Shown: positions 35,340 through 48,332, counted from the first letter of the stretch. The stretch is 64,000 nt of DNA from Tachypleus tridentatus (GCF_004210375.1 NC_134837.1:169425310-169489309), one strand, 5' to 3'. Notes: generated by a model from the letters alone, not told the origin. Translations and numbers: made by a program.

Positions 35340-35455
35340 AAGGTTTTGTTGTTGGTTGTGCAATGGGCAATCTGTACTCTGACCACCACAGACAATCGAA
35401 CTTTGGACTTTAGCATTGTGACTCCTGTAGTTTGGTATTGATCTACTGGGGAACG
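35340..35455 (-). mobile_element. SINE family C copy, diverged
   Basis: GCAATGGGCAATCTGTACTC and CCACCACAGACAATCGAAC identify an inverted family C copy. Confidence 0.7.
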
Positions 35456-36263
35456 CGGTTATAACAATGTCAGAAACAACTTAAAGGCTGCAACACTTTA
35501 TTTTATTTTTTTAAAATTTATGTCCCAAACAACTAGCTAAATGTAAAAACCTACTTTGTTTATAAAGTCCTCGAAAGAAGGTCAAAGACTTGTTATAATC
35601 ACCTTATGTCAGAGGAATTATGTTAATGGTTGACCAATGTATAATACTGTATGTGTAAATTATTTCATAAATGCTGATTATTATTATTATTATTCCATAA
35701 TAGGTCTAATTTCCTGTGAATTAGTCTACTTACATAGTAGGTGCCATATAATGGAAAGGAAAATCGTAAAGAAAGCAAACACGAAACATAAAAACAATAG
35801 GTTATACTCATGTGATTAATGGATATCAGTGTATAATCTCAATATGTAGCTGATAAAACAGGTTATTGCCTTTGGTTGACTGCCTCAGTTAGAACATAAG
35901 CTCCTTCTACTTCCTGTAGTTTAGGATATGAATTGGTGGAATGGTTGAAGTATAACAGTAAACAAAATGTGGCAGACACTTACCACAAATCTGTTACTTT
36001 TATTCATATGCAAATTGTGTAATTGTACATTTTTGTCTCATATTGTTCATAAATCATACATTTGTTTAACATAATCTATGTATATCTATCAATCTTTGTT
36101 TCTTTCAATCCATGTATTATGCTGTAAAAGTTATCAATTTTTGTATATCACAATAAACTTTGAAAATACATATAGAAACGACGTGCTTTACATAATTTGT
36201 AGACATTTGTAGGATTTTGACATCTTGATAAAAAGTTTTAAAAAAATTACACTTATGATCAAA
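35456..36263. other. Intergenic, nothing recognised
   Basis: AT-rich with a short ATT run near 35674-35694. Confidence 0.6.
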
Positions 36264-36387
36264 CATATATATATATATATATACATTTTTTATTTAAGCC
36301 AATGTTTAAGCTTTTGTGGTTTCATTAGGATTAATGTAGACAACCCTGATAAAGCCGTAAAGGCGAAACGTTGGCTTAAATAAGATT

Positions 36388-36428
<41 letters not shown>
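36264..36428. repeat. AT-microsatellite-flanked inverted repeat with hammerhead-like core
   Basis: The inner element spans 36290-36383. Left arm TTATTTAAGCCAATG (36290-36304) pairs with right arm CGTTGGCTTAAATAA (36369-36383). Just inside the right arm, CTGATAA (36346-36352), a GCC/GGC hairpin and GAAAC (36365-36369) mimic the catalytic core of a hammerhead ribozyme. The arms would form stem III. AT runs flank it (36264-36283, 36390-36420). Position 8 of the core is A instead of G, and no good stem I is seen, so activity is doubtful. Confidence 0.6.
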
Positions 36429-36682
36429 GGGTCTTCGGAAAGGATGCCAACGGGGGCCACTTTCAACATTGTTTATAATTGTTATTCATATTTACCTCCT
36501 GTATTTTATATTGAAACATGTTTGTTAAAAAATATATAAGTGCATAGTGACTTTTTGAGCACCCTGTATATATTCACTTAGAGGGTAAAGGTTGTTTTCT
36601 TTAAACGTTTTAACTAGTACATCTTTTTATGTTAGAATATCACCATGTTCCTATTTTGAAATGGAGGGATTCGTTAACTTTA

Positions 36683-36882
36683 TACCAGGCCAAGTGGCTA
36701 GAGCGCTCGACTCCTTATCCGAGAGTCGTGGATTCAAATTCCCGTCCCATCAAACATGCCCTTTCAGCTGTGGGGGCGTTATATTGTGACGGTCAATCCC
36801 ACCATTTGTTGGTAAAAAAAAGTAATCCAGTTAGCGCAGATAAGCCTCATGTAGCCATGCGCAAAATTCAAACCCCAAAACT
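36683..36882 (+). mobile_element. SINE family A with internal deletion
   Basis: The head (ACCAGGCCAAGTGGCTAGAG) and the body to GACGGTCAATCCCACC are present. It then jumps to the 3' end (AGTTAGCGCAGATA, GCGCAAAATTCAAA). Confidence 0.85.
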
Positions 36883-36998
36883 TTATATCTACGTCAAACC
36901 TTTATAAAACTACGTGTTCAATTTTTTAAGGACAGCTCACCTAGCTTCAAATTACTATTCATCATAGACATTAATTTGTTGTTTACATATATCATATC

Positions 36999-37117
36999 CC
37001 CTAGGGGCACAGCGATATGTCTGCGGACTCACCCCGCTAAAAATCTGGTTTCGATACCCGTGGTGGGCAGAGAACAGATAGCCCACTGTATAGTTTTGTG
37101 CTTATTTCTAAACAAAC
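36999..37117 (+). mobile_element. SINE family C copy
   Basis: GTCTGCGGACTCACCCCGCT, GGTTTCGATACCCGTGG and tail TTTTGTGCTTATTTC. Confidence 0.88.
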
Positions 37118-38022
37118 GTACATATATTATTTAGACACAATGTAAGTAAATAACATCAAGGAATCTAATATTGTATATTTTAGGATTTGCTCACTCTGTA
37201 TCATAAAGAAAGCATAATTTAGCAATATAAGCTATATAATTGTTGAATGGCTTTAAAAGGAAATTAAGACGAGTGGACACGTGGAGAATATAGAACCTTA
37301 ATAGTAATTCATTTATTTCCAATGGTGTTTATGACTGCGTGTTTTAAAACACGAAGTATTCTAACAATTTTCTAACCTTTTCGTCTCTAAAAGAATAGTA
37401 TAAAATACTGAAATTGACTTGTAGCAAGACCTTTTACCTTAAGTAGGAGAAAGCATGCAACGAATGACTCTTATATAAGGTCATCTCCCAAAAGTTTGAA
37501 CTAGGACGAAGATGTTGTGGTAGTTAAAAATTCATATATCTCAATAAAATGAAATATCTCACTCCTTGCACGGTTTGTGGGAAATAAGAATGTAATTGTT
37601 TTGTTTATAAGACTATGAAACGTTTAACATAGTTACTGAGCCATTCAAAATCCTAACGCATGACAGTAAACTCGTCTTGGAAAAGAGCGCTAAAACGTAT
37701 CTTTACACGTGATGTATTTGATTAAACTGCCCATGTAGCCCTGGAGAAGTAATGACAATTATTATAAGGACATTTTCTCAGAGCGCCAAAGTTTTCCTCA
37801 AGCAATCAATTATATTAGAGGAAGTGACGTAATTTATAAGAATAAAATATTTGTGTATGCATTTTCTACACAATTTTTAATTATGCTAGACATTACTGTT
37901 TCATATGCGTAAATAATTTATCAAATTAAGGCAACCTAATAAACCATGAATTAAAACAATATTTTAAACACAATATGAAGAATTTGACTTCTGAATTAAA
38001 TTCGCTTTGGTATGACGTCAAA
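37118..38022. other. Intergenic, nothing recognised
   Basis: No ORF, RNA gene or repeat family was seen. Confidence 0.6.
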
Positions 38023-38245
38023 TATTGTTTGTTTGAAGTTTCGCGCAAAGCTACACAAAGGTTATCTGCGTTAGCTGTTCCTAACTTAGCAGCATAAGAC
38101 CAGAGGAAAGGCAGCTAGTCATCATAACTTACCACCAGCTCTTGGACTACTCTTTCACTAACGAATAGTGTGATTGACTGTGACATTATAACGACCCTCA
38201 GATTGCGAGTTAAGAGCCCTAACCACCTTGTCATGCCGGAGCCCT
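38023..38245 (-). mobile_element. SINE family A, diverged and shortened
   Basis: Inverted copy from TTTGAAGTTTCGCGCAAAGC to TGTCATGCCGG, lacking about 50 bases between the ACATTATAACG and CCCTCAGATTG blocks. Confidence 0.85.
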
Positions 38246-38416
38246 AGTTCAAAAACTTATAATACTACTTACTGTTTAGTCAAGAGGAAAAGCAACACAA
38301 CTAGTGTTGAGAAAACACCAATTATAAGTTAATTCAATAAGTCTTTACTGTTGGTTAAATAAATCATAATAAGAAATTATTTGATTTTAGCAAAATCAAA
38401 GCATCAGTAATCTAAG

Positions 38417-38532
38417 TCCCCCAGTGGGACAGCGGCAAGCTTTCGGATTTACAACGCTAAAATAAGGGTTTCGATTCTCCTCGGTGGACACAGCAGATAG
38501 ACAGATGTGGCTTTGCTGTAACAACAAACACT
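38417..38532 (+). mobile_element. SINE family B copy
   Basis: CGGATTTACAACGCTAAAAT, GGGTTTCGATTCTCC and GTGGCTTTGCTGTAAC. Confidence 0.85.
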
Positions 38533-39867
38533 AGCGCGCACACCGGTAGTTTGAAATGTTGGCAAAATTGTATTGAAGCCAAACGGCTGAAACTAATGTG
38601 TATTTACCGTGGCCATAAAACGTAGGTTCCATGAACTCATGAAACGTCTTCCATAACTTTTCACAATGATCTGTGTTCGTTGTTACGTGTAATGAGTGAT
38701 GGAATGTCGTGCATCCAACGTGGAAAGTATGTACTTATTAAAATACATATCCACAGCAGTCCATCTTTGGATCTGAAGGTCGAGGCACCCACTCTACCTC
38801 CTCTATTATTCCTTTAGTGTACACATTTACCTTCAAAATATTCCTCAAACAGGTCAATGATCCCTCTTCTTAGTCATGGGGTGTACACACCTTCTAATTG
38901 ACGAAATTGGTGATCGTTGAACAACCCCATTCGCGTACTTTCACGGTGTTTGAAGCCAAGTTCGTAACTGTGGAAACCTAAATGATATATTTCATAAATC
39001 TAACCAGGTATTAATGCTATTCTAATTAATAAGGGTGAATCGTGCAAGTCCATTTACTCCTAACTGGCTATGTAACTAAAACATTAAAAGACAAGTATGC
39101 TGTTCAATGTCACTGTTGTTCCAACATTATGTTCGATAAAAATATTACAAAAGAAGCATAATTATTCAGATTCACGCAGTAAAATGAAATATTATGTTCA
39201 GAAAGTAAAATGTCTTCCTTTCGAAAGTACTCTGGTTATCAGGATTCTTGAGTTGTAATTTATAGAGGATCTCAGTTATAAATCTATTAAGCTAACAACC
39301 CCGAGAAAAACAAATTTATATCCCAAAACTTAAATAATCGTCTTTTGTTATTTATTTTGATCGAAGATTTGATTTGACTTCCATAGTGATTTACAACATT
39401 CAAACATCTTGGGTCACAGGTACACGTACAAGAAAGTAGGTAACTTAGTAACTCTGTACATACGAACTCGATCATTTTTATTTCTATGCTTGAGATGTAT
39501 GTGGGTGTTAATATCATACATATATATATATCACCGAGTAATAATGCTTAGTATGTATTGAAGGGTTGAGAAGCAAATGGCCGCCACATTCAATCTCTCA
39601 CTCTATGGTGCTTACAAATAACCACTGAAGTTGAATTATAACCTTATTTAAGCACTTAATTTCCATTATAGAGTATTTCACAGCTAATAGGAATTCCAAA
39701 ATTATTGGTGCTAATGTGGAGAACTGAAAACTAGCTAAAGAGCCAAAGTGTTTATTTTTCTTTTCCCACGCTAGCCAAACAAAAAACAAAAGTGAAATTT
39801 TCGCAATAGCTTCAGTACAACATAAGAGCACTTGGGAACAAGGTATTAGGTAAACAAGAAGTTTAGT
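38533..39867. other. Intergenic, GC-richer stretch without a recognisable gene
   Basis: 38,580-38,990 has more GC and CpG than its surroundings. On the minus strand it yields short protein-like pieces in different frames, perhaps a worn mobile element, but no family could be named. A short TA run lies near 39517. Confidence 0.4.
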
Positions 39868-39990
39868 TCTAGTATAAACAATGTTACCATTACCCCTTGG
39901 AGTTAGCTTCTTTATAGAAGGATGGTACAGTTTAAGTACAGGGTGAAATTAGGAATTACCAGCCAATAATGGATGAGCATTAGATGACTT
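39868..39990 (+). repeat. Diverged duplicated block B, copy 2
   Basis: Partner of 34446-34582; see that entry for the shared anchors. Confidence 0.55.
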
Positions 39991-40214
39991 TAACGCGTAG
40001 AATAGTCAATGTTTCCTACAATATACAATTGGTGTTCTTAGGGAGCTAGCCCATGTGTTATGTATAAAATTAAGGAGTCAAAAAAAAATCATAATATTAA
40101 ATTTTATTACATACAGTTATAGAAGACACTAACTTTCAGTGGAGGAAAAAATGTCACAAAACAATTAATGAACATTTTATAAAATGTAAAATGATATAGA
40201 GATGTCAGTGCTGA

Positions 40215-40285
40215 AACGAATGCCAATGGTGGACAGAAAACAGATAGCTAATTATGTAGCTTTGTGTTAACGTCAAACAAACGGA
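40215..40285 (+). mobile_element. SINE family C 3' fragment
   Basis: GGTGGACAGAAAACAGATAG followed by TGTAGCTTTGTGTTAACG. Confidence 0.75.
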
Positions 40286-40295
40286 TATAAAGACC

Positions 40296-40430
40296 GGGTC
40301 CGGCATGGCCATATGGTTAGGGCCGCTCGACTCGGAATATGAGGGTTGCGTGTTCGAATCACCGTCACACCAAACATGCTCGCCCTCTCAGGTAGGGAGG
40401 TATTATAATGTGAAGGTCAATCGCTTTAAG
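40296..40430 (+). mobile_element. SINE family A head fragment
   Basis: tRNA head (GTCCGGCATGGCCATATGG, GTGTTCGAATCACC) and the first part of the body, ending near GGTCAATCGC. Confidence 0.85.
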
Positions 40431-41814
40431 CGAAGTTTAAAACACACCAAACTCTGAACTAGGAGCTATCAAGGAACCAACTTCCGAAACAAGGTTACTT
40501 TCTTGTAATAAAACTGCTATATTTCCACCATGTAAAATCACCAACTTGCATTCTTGTATTTCATTAAAACATGATTTAAGTTACTCCTTTAAGCGCAAAA
40601 ATTCTTTTAAAACAAGTTTCAATTTAGTTTTAATTTCGCTGGCATATTCTTACAGAAAAGATAGATAGCTGTGATTGCAGTATGTTAAAGTACACACGTT
40701 ATTAAAAACATTATTTACCTGACGATGACCTTGTACTCCAGCCTGAGAATTAATTTGATCTGTTCCGTCAACACTGATGTCCGTAACAGTCAGCATATTG
40801 GAAAATGTTGTATTGACTCCAACTTGCTTTTTTTTTTTTCCCTGTGTGAAATTTAAGTTTGTTGCCGCGATCCACAGAACCTAAAACACTGATTTAATGA
40901 TGTACAGTTTTATCAGTACAACACGTGACATATAAAGGCAACCTTATGCCTAAGAATAATCAGATGATGACTTTCGTTTCCGTACAAAGCATAATAGTTG
41001 TTTTGTGTAACTCCTATATGATACTCGTCAGTTCATCGGTTCAGTTGGTCAATTTTCCTATCTAAGTTAGTAAACTAATAATATTACGAAGCTTTATCTA
41101 GCTTAAGTTTAATTAAAATACATAATGAAACCTTTAATACCTTGAATGACTCACGAAAAATACAATTAAGAATCCATTTCTTCGACTTGTTATGCGAACC
41201 ATTAAATAGGAGAGATTCAAGCAAGATGATTGGCATGATACTATATTATTTTTCAAAGTGAATTATTATAAAAGCTAATTATCGTATATATACTCTAATC
41301 TCTTTGATAAAAGAGCCTTTAAACAAATACTTTCAGCTCATGACTTATGTTTTCTTTCTCTCTCTTTTTCTTAATTGTGACTGTTGTAACTAAAGTAAAA
41401 TTTGTTGTTATTACAAATTTCATAAAAACAGCATTAATAAGAAATGGAAAAGGTTCAAAGACCGACTGAAAATAACAATTCGTCTTTAAATAATTTGTGA
41501 TATAAATACAATCATATTTCCTACTATTCACAATTTCTTCCTTCAGTGACCAATATGATTAACAACAATTTCACGGATTCCTTCTTCATGCCCCTCACCC
41601 TTTTTGTTAAAGAGATATTTAACACGATATTGGTTTTTATACGTTATTGAGACTACAGCTTAAATCTGCTTTTCTTTAATAAATGTAGCACTATAGAGGT
41701 CTATATTTTAAAATATGTAAGTGATGGGCCACTGATACCAATCTGGTACGTCAAAACTAGCTATATCAGCGTCAGTCAAGCAGGTTACTAATTCGATAGG
41801 TAATGAATGTTGGT
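40431..41814. other. Intergenic, nothing recognised
   Basis: AT-rich, with no ORF or repeat family that I can support. Confidence 0.6.
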
Positions 41815-42020
41815 GAATAATATTAACTTTCAATCAGGATAAATTACTTACCCAGAACAAAGTTAAAAAAACTATCTTGGTACGAGTATAGTTAATTAAG
41901 TATATTTTTTGTGTTCATATTCGTAAAGATTATAATGCAATGTTTCATTAAGTTAGGTACTCTCACTGTTAACGAAATTCTTGACCGTAAACCCAATCGT
42001 ATCTTCACGAAGTTTGGGCA
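41815..42020 (+). repeat. Diverged duplicated block A, copy 2
   Basis: Partner of 33864-34074, same orientation. Together with block B, the order of the two blocks is swapped between the two neighbourhoods. Confidence 0.65.
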
Positions 42021-42365
42021 ACTTTGGAAGATTTAGTTAGTCTTAAATCCCTAAACTATGCTAACAATGCAATGCAATCTTTTAAAGAAGTAGTATTAAC
42101 ATCACAATAAAAGTAATGAATATAATAAAACTAGGCATATTAAACATTCTAATCAGTCACATATAACATTATGTGAATATGTCAGTCTAGAGGCAAGAAA
42201 CTTAGTACATGTTCATTTCTTTAGGATATTTCATCTTATTATTAAGTTTTTGGCTGAAATTACCTTTTTTTTTAGATTTATGAACAGTTACAGGAGTCCT
42301 ATAGGGCGCATATCAGAAGAGTAAAAACATATAAACAAATTTCATTATACCAGTTTATATCTACA

Positions 42366-42650
42366 AGTGTTGTTTGTTTGTTTGTTTTGAATTTCGCGCA
42401 AAGCTACACAAGGGCTATCTGCGCTAGCCATCCCTAATTTAACAGTGTAAGTCTAGAGGGAAGGCAGTTAGTCATCACCACCCACCGCCAACTCTTGGGC
42501 TACTCTTTTACCAACAAATAGTGGGATGGACCGTTACATTATAACGCCCCCACGGGTTCAAAGGCGAGCATGTTTGGTGTGATGGGGAGTAAAACTCGCG
42601 ACTTTCAGATTGCAAGTCTACCGCCCTACCCACCTGGCCACGCCACGCCA
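42366..42650 (-). mobile_element. SINE family A, full length
   Basis: Inverted copy with a run of TTTG units at the tail, a complete body, and a tRNA head ending TGGCCACGCCACGCC. Confidence 0.92.
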
Positions 42651-45182
42651 CCTAAAAGGAAATTGAATACCATATTCATATATAAACCGATATATTCTCC
42701 ACTATTTTCTATTTTAACTTTAAATGTTAGGACTGTACATTTGTGCTCACGTTTTTATTTACAAAAGTATAATTTAACAGTTTGTTTTTCAAAACTTTAA
42801 CCTTATTTGTCATAAGACTTTAGTAGTAGACCTATTACATTTTAAAACATTAATTATTGATCTAGCCCTCAAGAATTTTCAAGAATTAGAAAAGTGTATA
42901 ATATTTTGTGACATGTATAATTGTAATCATGCTTCGCCGATTTGTAAAAGAAATATACACCATAAAAACCGTTGTTATTGTAACAAGTAGTTCGTGTTCT
43001 GGCCATGACCGTATTTGTTGTATCCCAGCCGGTCTGAAGGGATCTGGACTGAGTGAAACGTGCCGCCAGTAATATCGGAATTTTATTATTATTATACACT
43101 CTTTTAGTTCTTGAAAATCCCAGAGAGACTAGATAAAGAACGTAGCGTTTAAAAATGTAATAGGCCTACCACTAATATCTTATAACAAGTATAGCAGTAG
43201 TCATGTTTTGTCAACTTATAAAAGATATAAAACCATAACAATTGTTATAATATTAAAGGCACTCAACAACTGTTCTTTATGTCAATCTGTTATCATATCA
43301 AGATGCGTGGGCGTTGTCATGAAAATGTTTGAATCATTTATCTGAGGAAAAAAACAATGTGAGTGCTGATTGGCTCTACTATAGATTTGTTTAGTTTGTT
43401 TGTCCTTAAGCCAAACGTTACACAATGTACACCAACAACGGTGCATTATAAGTGTGAGAGTCAATTTTTGGTACAGTGCTGCTGACTGGCCACATTCCAT
43501 TTGGTCAGTAGCTCAAAATTATCGATGACAGTAGATAGACTCAGTAACTCTGCCATAAAAATACCAATACACAGACAGTAAAAAAAAACAGACACCAAAA
43601 ACGCTTGGAAATAGTTCATACTTCTCTGCGACCAGCAAATACTGTTGAGCTCAAAAGAGAATATATTAAAGATAAAGTAAGTTATGTATAGGATGCGATA
43701 ATGCTTTATAAGTACTATTTGATTGAAGTTGCGATGAAACCAAGTTACGTTAAAGATGATTCTTCACTTGGGTTTTGTTGATGTGGTGGTTTTCCGATTC
43801 AGCGATAACTGCAACCATTTCACACTTTTATGCAATTTATCATCACATATGTGAAGACATGGTATACAACTTCAACTATCCCAGTATTCAATCTCTCTAA
43901 TATTAATAGCTTTATATTTAACTACCGATTATTTCTCATCATATCCTCACGTTTTGCGGCTATGAAAAAATGAGGCTTACGTGTTCGAGCCGTAGTAACT
44001 TGATTTTCAAGGTTACTCCTACAGATATGGTTCTGTGCCCAACAGTCATAGAACGATACGTTTGTAAACTACACTATATCCGCCACACCCAGTGCCGAAG
44101 AAGTTTTTCGCACATTGTCAGAACTCTTTTGGTCGGATGAGACACGACAAACATAGGTTGTATCTTTATACAGGCTAAGTCTTCACCTCGTATGCTTATC
44201 CTTTGCTTAATATTAATTATAAATATTTATTCTTCGTTTTTAATCTGAAATAAGGTAACTCGTCAGTAGACACACCACCAATTGCAGGAAACATGCATTT
44301 TGAATTAAAGACAAATCGATAAATATATATAATGTACAGTTTCACGTTGGAAAAACGCCATCTTCTGATTTAGTAGTAAAAATTTAAATTTAGGAAGATA
44401 TATATTTATTTTATGGTATCACTATTATATTGAGAGAGATGGTGCTGTTTTTATAACGTGTACGTGAATATATTATTAAGATGTTTCTTCGCGCTAAATT
44501 CCATGTTAACGTACAAACTGTACACATAATTCTGCAAAAATCGTTTTGTTCATTTACTCTTCAGGTTAATTATCTTATTTTCTTGACAAATTTTAAGAAA
44601 AAAGTTTAACACAATTTGAAACGAATTATTGAAATTTATTTTGTATGCTACCCAATAAACTTTATCTTCTAATATAACAATAAAAAGAAGTTACTATAAA
44701 ATAGTTCGTTGTATACGAATACATGGTTGGGTAATTGAGAGCGACACCTTCTAAATATGATGAAAAAAAGACTGAAAGCTCTAGATTAGAAATATTTTAA
44801 GACCATACTTGGGCAAGATTTACAAAGAACTTATTCAAGACCCTCGGTAGATGTGGCTTTGCTATAAGAAAACACACTCACACACACTTATTCAAGATAA
44901 ACGTAGAGCACGTGATGTATTTTCTGAATTATATTAAATGCATATTTCGTTTAGATTCCATTCAATATCCTGTTGAATATTTCGCACAAAATGTACAATA
45001 TTTCAGAATACGAAAATATGTGTTTTACTGAAACAGTTCAGGACAGTGGAATCCATGTGTTACATGTATACATGTTTAGTTATATACGTGTGTGTGTATT
45101 TACGATCATGTACTTTTTGCACTAATACATAAACTACAGAGATTCGCGTAGCGCAACTTTCAAAGCACCAATAAACGTATAG
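42651..45182. other. Intergenic with worn SINE pieces
   Basis: A degenerate family A-like copy (minus) may lie at 43385-43495. A family B tail (GATGTGGCTTTGCTATAAGA and CA repeats) lies at 44842-44888. No gene is seen. Confidence 0.5.
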
Positions 45183-45360
45183 GCTTAGTATGACCAACTG
45201 GTTAAGGAACTCGAGTCGTAATCTGAGGGTCGCGGGTTCGAATCCCAGTCACACCAAACATGCTCGCCCCTTTTAGCCGTGGGGGCGTTATAATGTGACT
45301 GTCAATCCCACTATTCGTTGGTAAAAGAGTAGCCCAAAAGTTGGCAATGGGTGGTGATGA
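45183..45360 (+). mobile_element. SINE family A, 5' part (plus arm of an inverted pair)
   Basis: Head with GACTCGTAATC-type anticodon loop and GGGTTCGAATCCC B box, then the body to GGTGGTGATGA, where it abuts an inverted copy. Confidence 0.9.
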
Positions 45361-45468
45361 CGCCTCCACGGCTGAAAGGGCGGGCATGTTTGGTGCGACT
45401 GGGATTCGAACCCGCGACCCTCGGATTACAAGTCAAACGCTTTAACACGCTTGACCATGCCGGGCCCA
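45361..45468 (-). mobile_element. SINE family A head (minus arm of an inverted pair)
   Basis: It starts directly after the plus-oriented copy and reads CCTCCACGGCTGAAAGGGC to CATGCCGGGCCC. The two heads can fold into a stem of about 105 bases. Confidence 0.9.
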
Positions 45469-45589
45469 TCATATATTTACCAAAAAAAAATTCAACTTAT
45501 AAATATGAGAAGTTTTATATTTAATTTCGTAACACTACTAACATCCGAGAATCAGCTGCATTTATGTGGTACCCAAGGGAATTCAAAGA

Positions 45590-45722
45590 GCCCTCCAGTG
45601 GCACAGCGGCATGTCTGCGGACTCACATCGCAAGAAACCGGGTTTCAATAGACGTTGTAGGCAGAGCACAGATAGCCTGTTGTGTAGCTTTGTGTTTAAT
45701 TTCAAACAAATCAAAACAAACC
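45590..45722 (+). mobile_element. SINE family C copy
   Basis: CCCTCCAGTGGCACAGCGGC to TTTGTGTTTAATTTC. Flanked by AATTCAAAGA (45580-45589) and AATTCGAAGA (45724-45733). Confidence 0.9.
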
Positions 45723-45733
45723 AAATTCGAAGA

Positions 45734-46240
45734 ATGAATGAATTATGAATAGCATGTTAAGAACCGATGTGAGTTACTGATTTCTGTACAGGCACCTACT
45801 TTCTTATATTACATGTATTTTCTATTGTTGTACAGGACGTTAGCTTGACATGCAAATGAGTTCATTAATTCAATAAATTATAAAACTGCTTGTGTGCCTA
45901 GATCAAGAAGATGTGAGAGTTTTACCGTGAAGACAAGAAAATTTCTGCTTCTCCGCAAACTCGTAATTACTGTGCAATTTTGAAGCCACTGCACTCTCTG
46001 TGTATTCTACTCTGTCCAGTTAATTGGAACAGGAAATTTAAGTCACGGTTGAAAGCTGCTAGAAACTGTCCAGCATTTCCTAGTGTTATTAATATCAGGA
46101 GCTGTTCCATCCTTACATTAAAATATATTATTTCCTCGAACAGATCTTTTTTACAACGCTTTCAGTTATACATTCTCTCATTGTCGTACGACTAAATGCT
46201 TTATCATCCCTATAAGTCAGATGACACCAAAAGTGATGGC
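45734..46240. other. Intergenic, nothing recognised
   Basis: Short ORFs only. Confidence 0.55.
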
Positions 46241-46512
46241 TACCGCAATGCCAGGTGGTTAGGGCACTCGACTTGCCATCTGATGGTGGCGAGTTTGAAT
46301 CACCGTCACTCCAAACATGCTCCCCCTTTCAGCCGTAGGGGCATTATAAGGTTACGATCCATCTCACTGTTTGTTGGTAAAAGAGTAGCCCAAGAGTTGG
46401 CAGTGGGTGTGATAACTAGTTGCCTTCCTTCTAGTCTTACACTGCTAAATTAGGAACGGCTAGCGCAGGTAGCCCTTGTGTAGTTTTGCGCGAAATTAAA
46501 AAACGAACAAAC
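46241..46512 (+). mobile_element. SINE family A, full length
   Basis: Head CCGCAATGCCAGGTGGTTAG, complete body, 3' end TTTTGCGCGAAATTAAAAAA. Confidence 0.92.
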
Positions 46513-47225
46513 TAAAAATTATCTTCATTGAGAGAAGATTTACTTAATGTAATTCATATAAATATGATTATTTGTCAAATAATTCGACAGAGTATTATTA
46601 TAATTCGATAAGCTTTCGTTTGACCAAGGCTTTAAGAATGGAAGAAAAAGTAAACTAGTTTTGAACAACTTTTAACGAAAGATAGATTGAAAGGTATCGT
46701 TCCAGGACTTCCTTTCCTAACCCTTGCATTACGGCGTTATCGTTGCATTTTAAATGCTTAATTGTAGGAAGCCTTGTTGTACAAAGTAATATGTTAATTC
46801 TGTGTTTGATGACTTATATATCAAACACAATATTGTATTGAATGTAATGTTTTATCATATTTAAAGTTGATGTTGGAATCAGCTGAATACTGTGATTTCT
46901 GGTAACCCTAACCATCGTAATGTATGTGATAATAGTAATGAATTTAGTATATAAAAGAACAATATATGAATATATCAGTCAAATAATTATTTAGCAAGTT
47001 TGATAGTAGTTTCCAAACTATTTGCTTTATTAACAGCACTGGCATTTTCAGTATTTAGTACAACCTAATAGTCAAAACATAGCATTAACACCCTAAAATA
47101 TTTCACGGTTCCCATAAGCCATTACGTATCGTATTCAGTAGAAATTTTAAGACAAGGTAATGGTAAAAGCAGCCTTTATTTCGTTTTTGCAGATGTTTAG
47201 GTATTTTGAATTGGTAGATCCTGCC
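46513..47225. other. Intergenic, nothing recognised
   Basis: AT-rich. Confidence 0.6.
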
Positions 47226-47338
47226 AGTCCCCCGCTAGTACAACGGTATGTCTACGGATTTACAACGCTACAATTAGGGGTTCGATTCCCCTCGGTGGGG
47301 ATAGCCCGATGTAGCTTTGCTATAAGAAAACACAAACA
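47226..47338 (+). mobile_element. SINE family B copy
   Basis: GTCCCCCGCTAGTACAACGG, TCTACGGATTTACAACGC, B box, tail. TCCTGCCA occurs on both sides as a possible target duplication. Confidence 0.9.
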
Positions 47339-48332
47339 CAGGTCCTGCCAATACCTTGATATGAATTAATAGCTACCTTTAGTTAATGTCCACAGGCAGT
47401 AGGAACAACTTTCTACACACAGCGGTGTTTATTAATTTTCTTAGGCCTACCAGAGCACTTAAGAGTTGCTTGTGCAAGTCTAACCCGTCCGAGATTTCAA
47501 CTTAGCTACAAGACGTAATCCTTTTGGGCGTTTTCCATTTGTGTTCAGAATATGTTTGCCAGCAGACATTGTATTTTTAAATAGATAGAGGATTATGATA
47601 CTTATAGGCCCTACTATTACTAATTTTTAACATTATGATTGGAGTAAATAGACCCTTTGAACATTTATTTTCAGATTTCTAAGACAACATTAATAATAGT
47701 ACTCGAAAAAAAATTCTTTTTACAAAATAGTTTTGTATTTGTGGCCATGAAGAGCTCTTATATTGCTCAAAATACCTCGTCGGAACTAAATATAACAGAT
47801 TATAGGTGCCATGTGGTTTAGAATAATACAAAATATTATTTATGCAGGTCTCACTAATCATCACTTTCAGAAATTGTGTATTTCATGATAAGAAAGTCAA
47901 GATTAATCTAATTGTTGAAATTTATAATTTGAATTTATTTTATGTCTACCCATAAAATTTAGTAAAATTATTTAGGTACTCTAAATAATTGACCGGGGAA
48001 CAAATAAGTATGGAGAGATGGCACATAATTATAATTAGTTGTGAGTGGTGTTTACCAGGTGATTGTCCAGATAGCCCTTGTAATTCTTTGCTAGTGATAA
48101 CTATTCATGATAAAAAATCGTTTTTACCATTGTGACTTTAATAGTAAGTTCTGATAGAGGTTATAATCAATATATTTGCTTATCGATTCACTGTAATTAG
48201 TCATTTGTTGTATGAGATCGTCTAATACATGTGTAATTAATTAACGACTAAAGTAAGAGGTTCAAACCATCGCCAACAACTAGATTTCACAAATAATGTG
48301 GACGTGTAATTCTGTTGACGGCGAACTTAAAA
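47339..48332. other. Intergenic, nothing recognised
   Basis: AT-rich. Confidence 0.55.

Noticed and set aside
45202-45387. 61-residue minus-strand ORF
   Set aside because: It lies entirely inside the inverted SINE pair.
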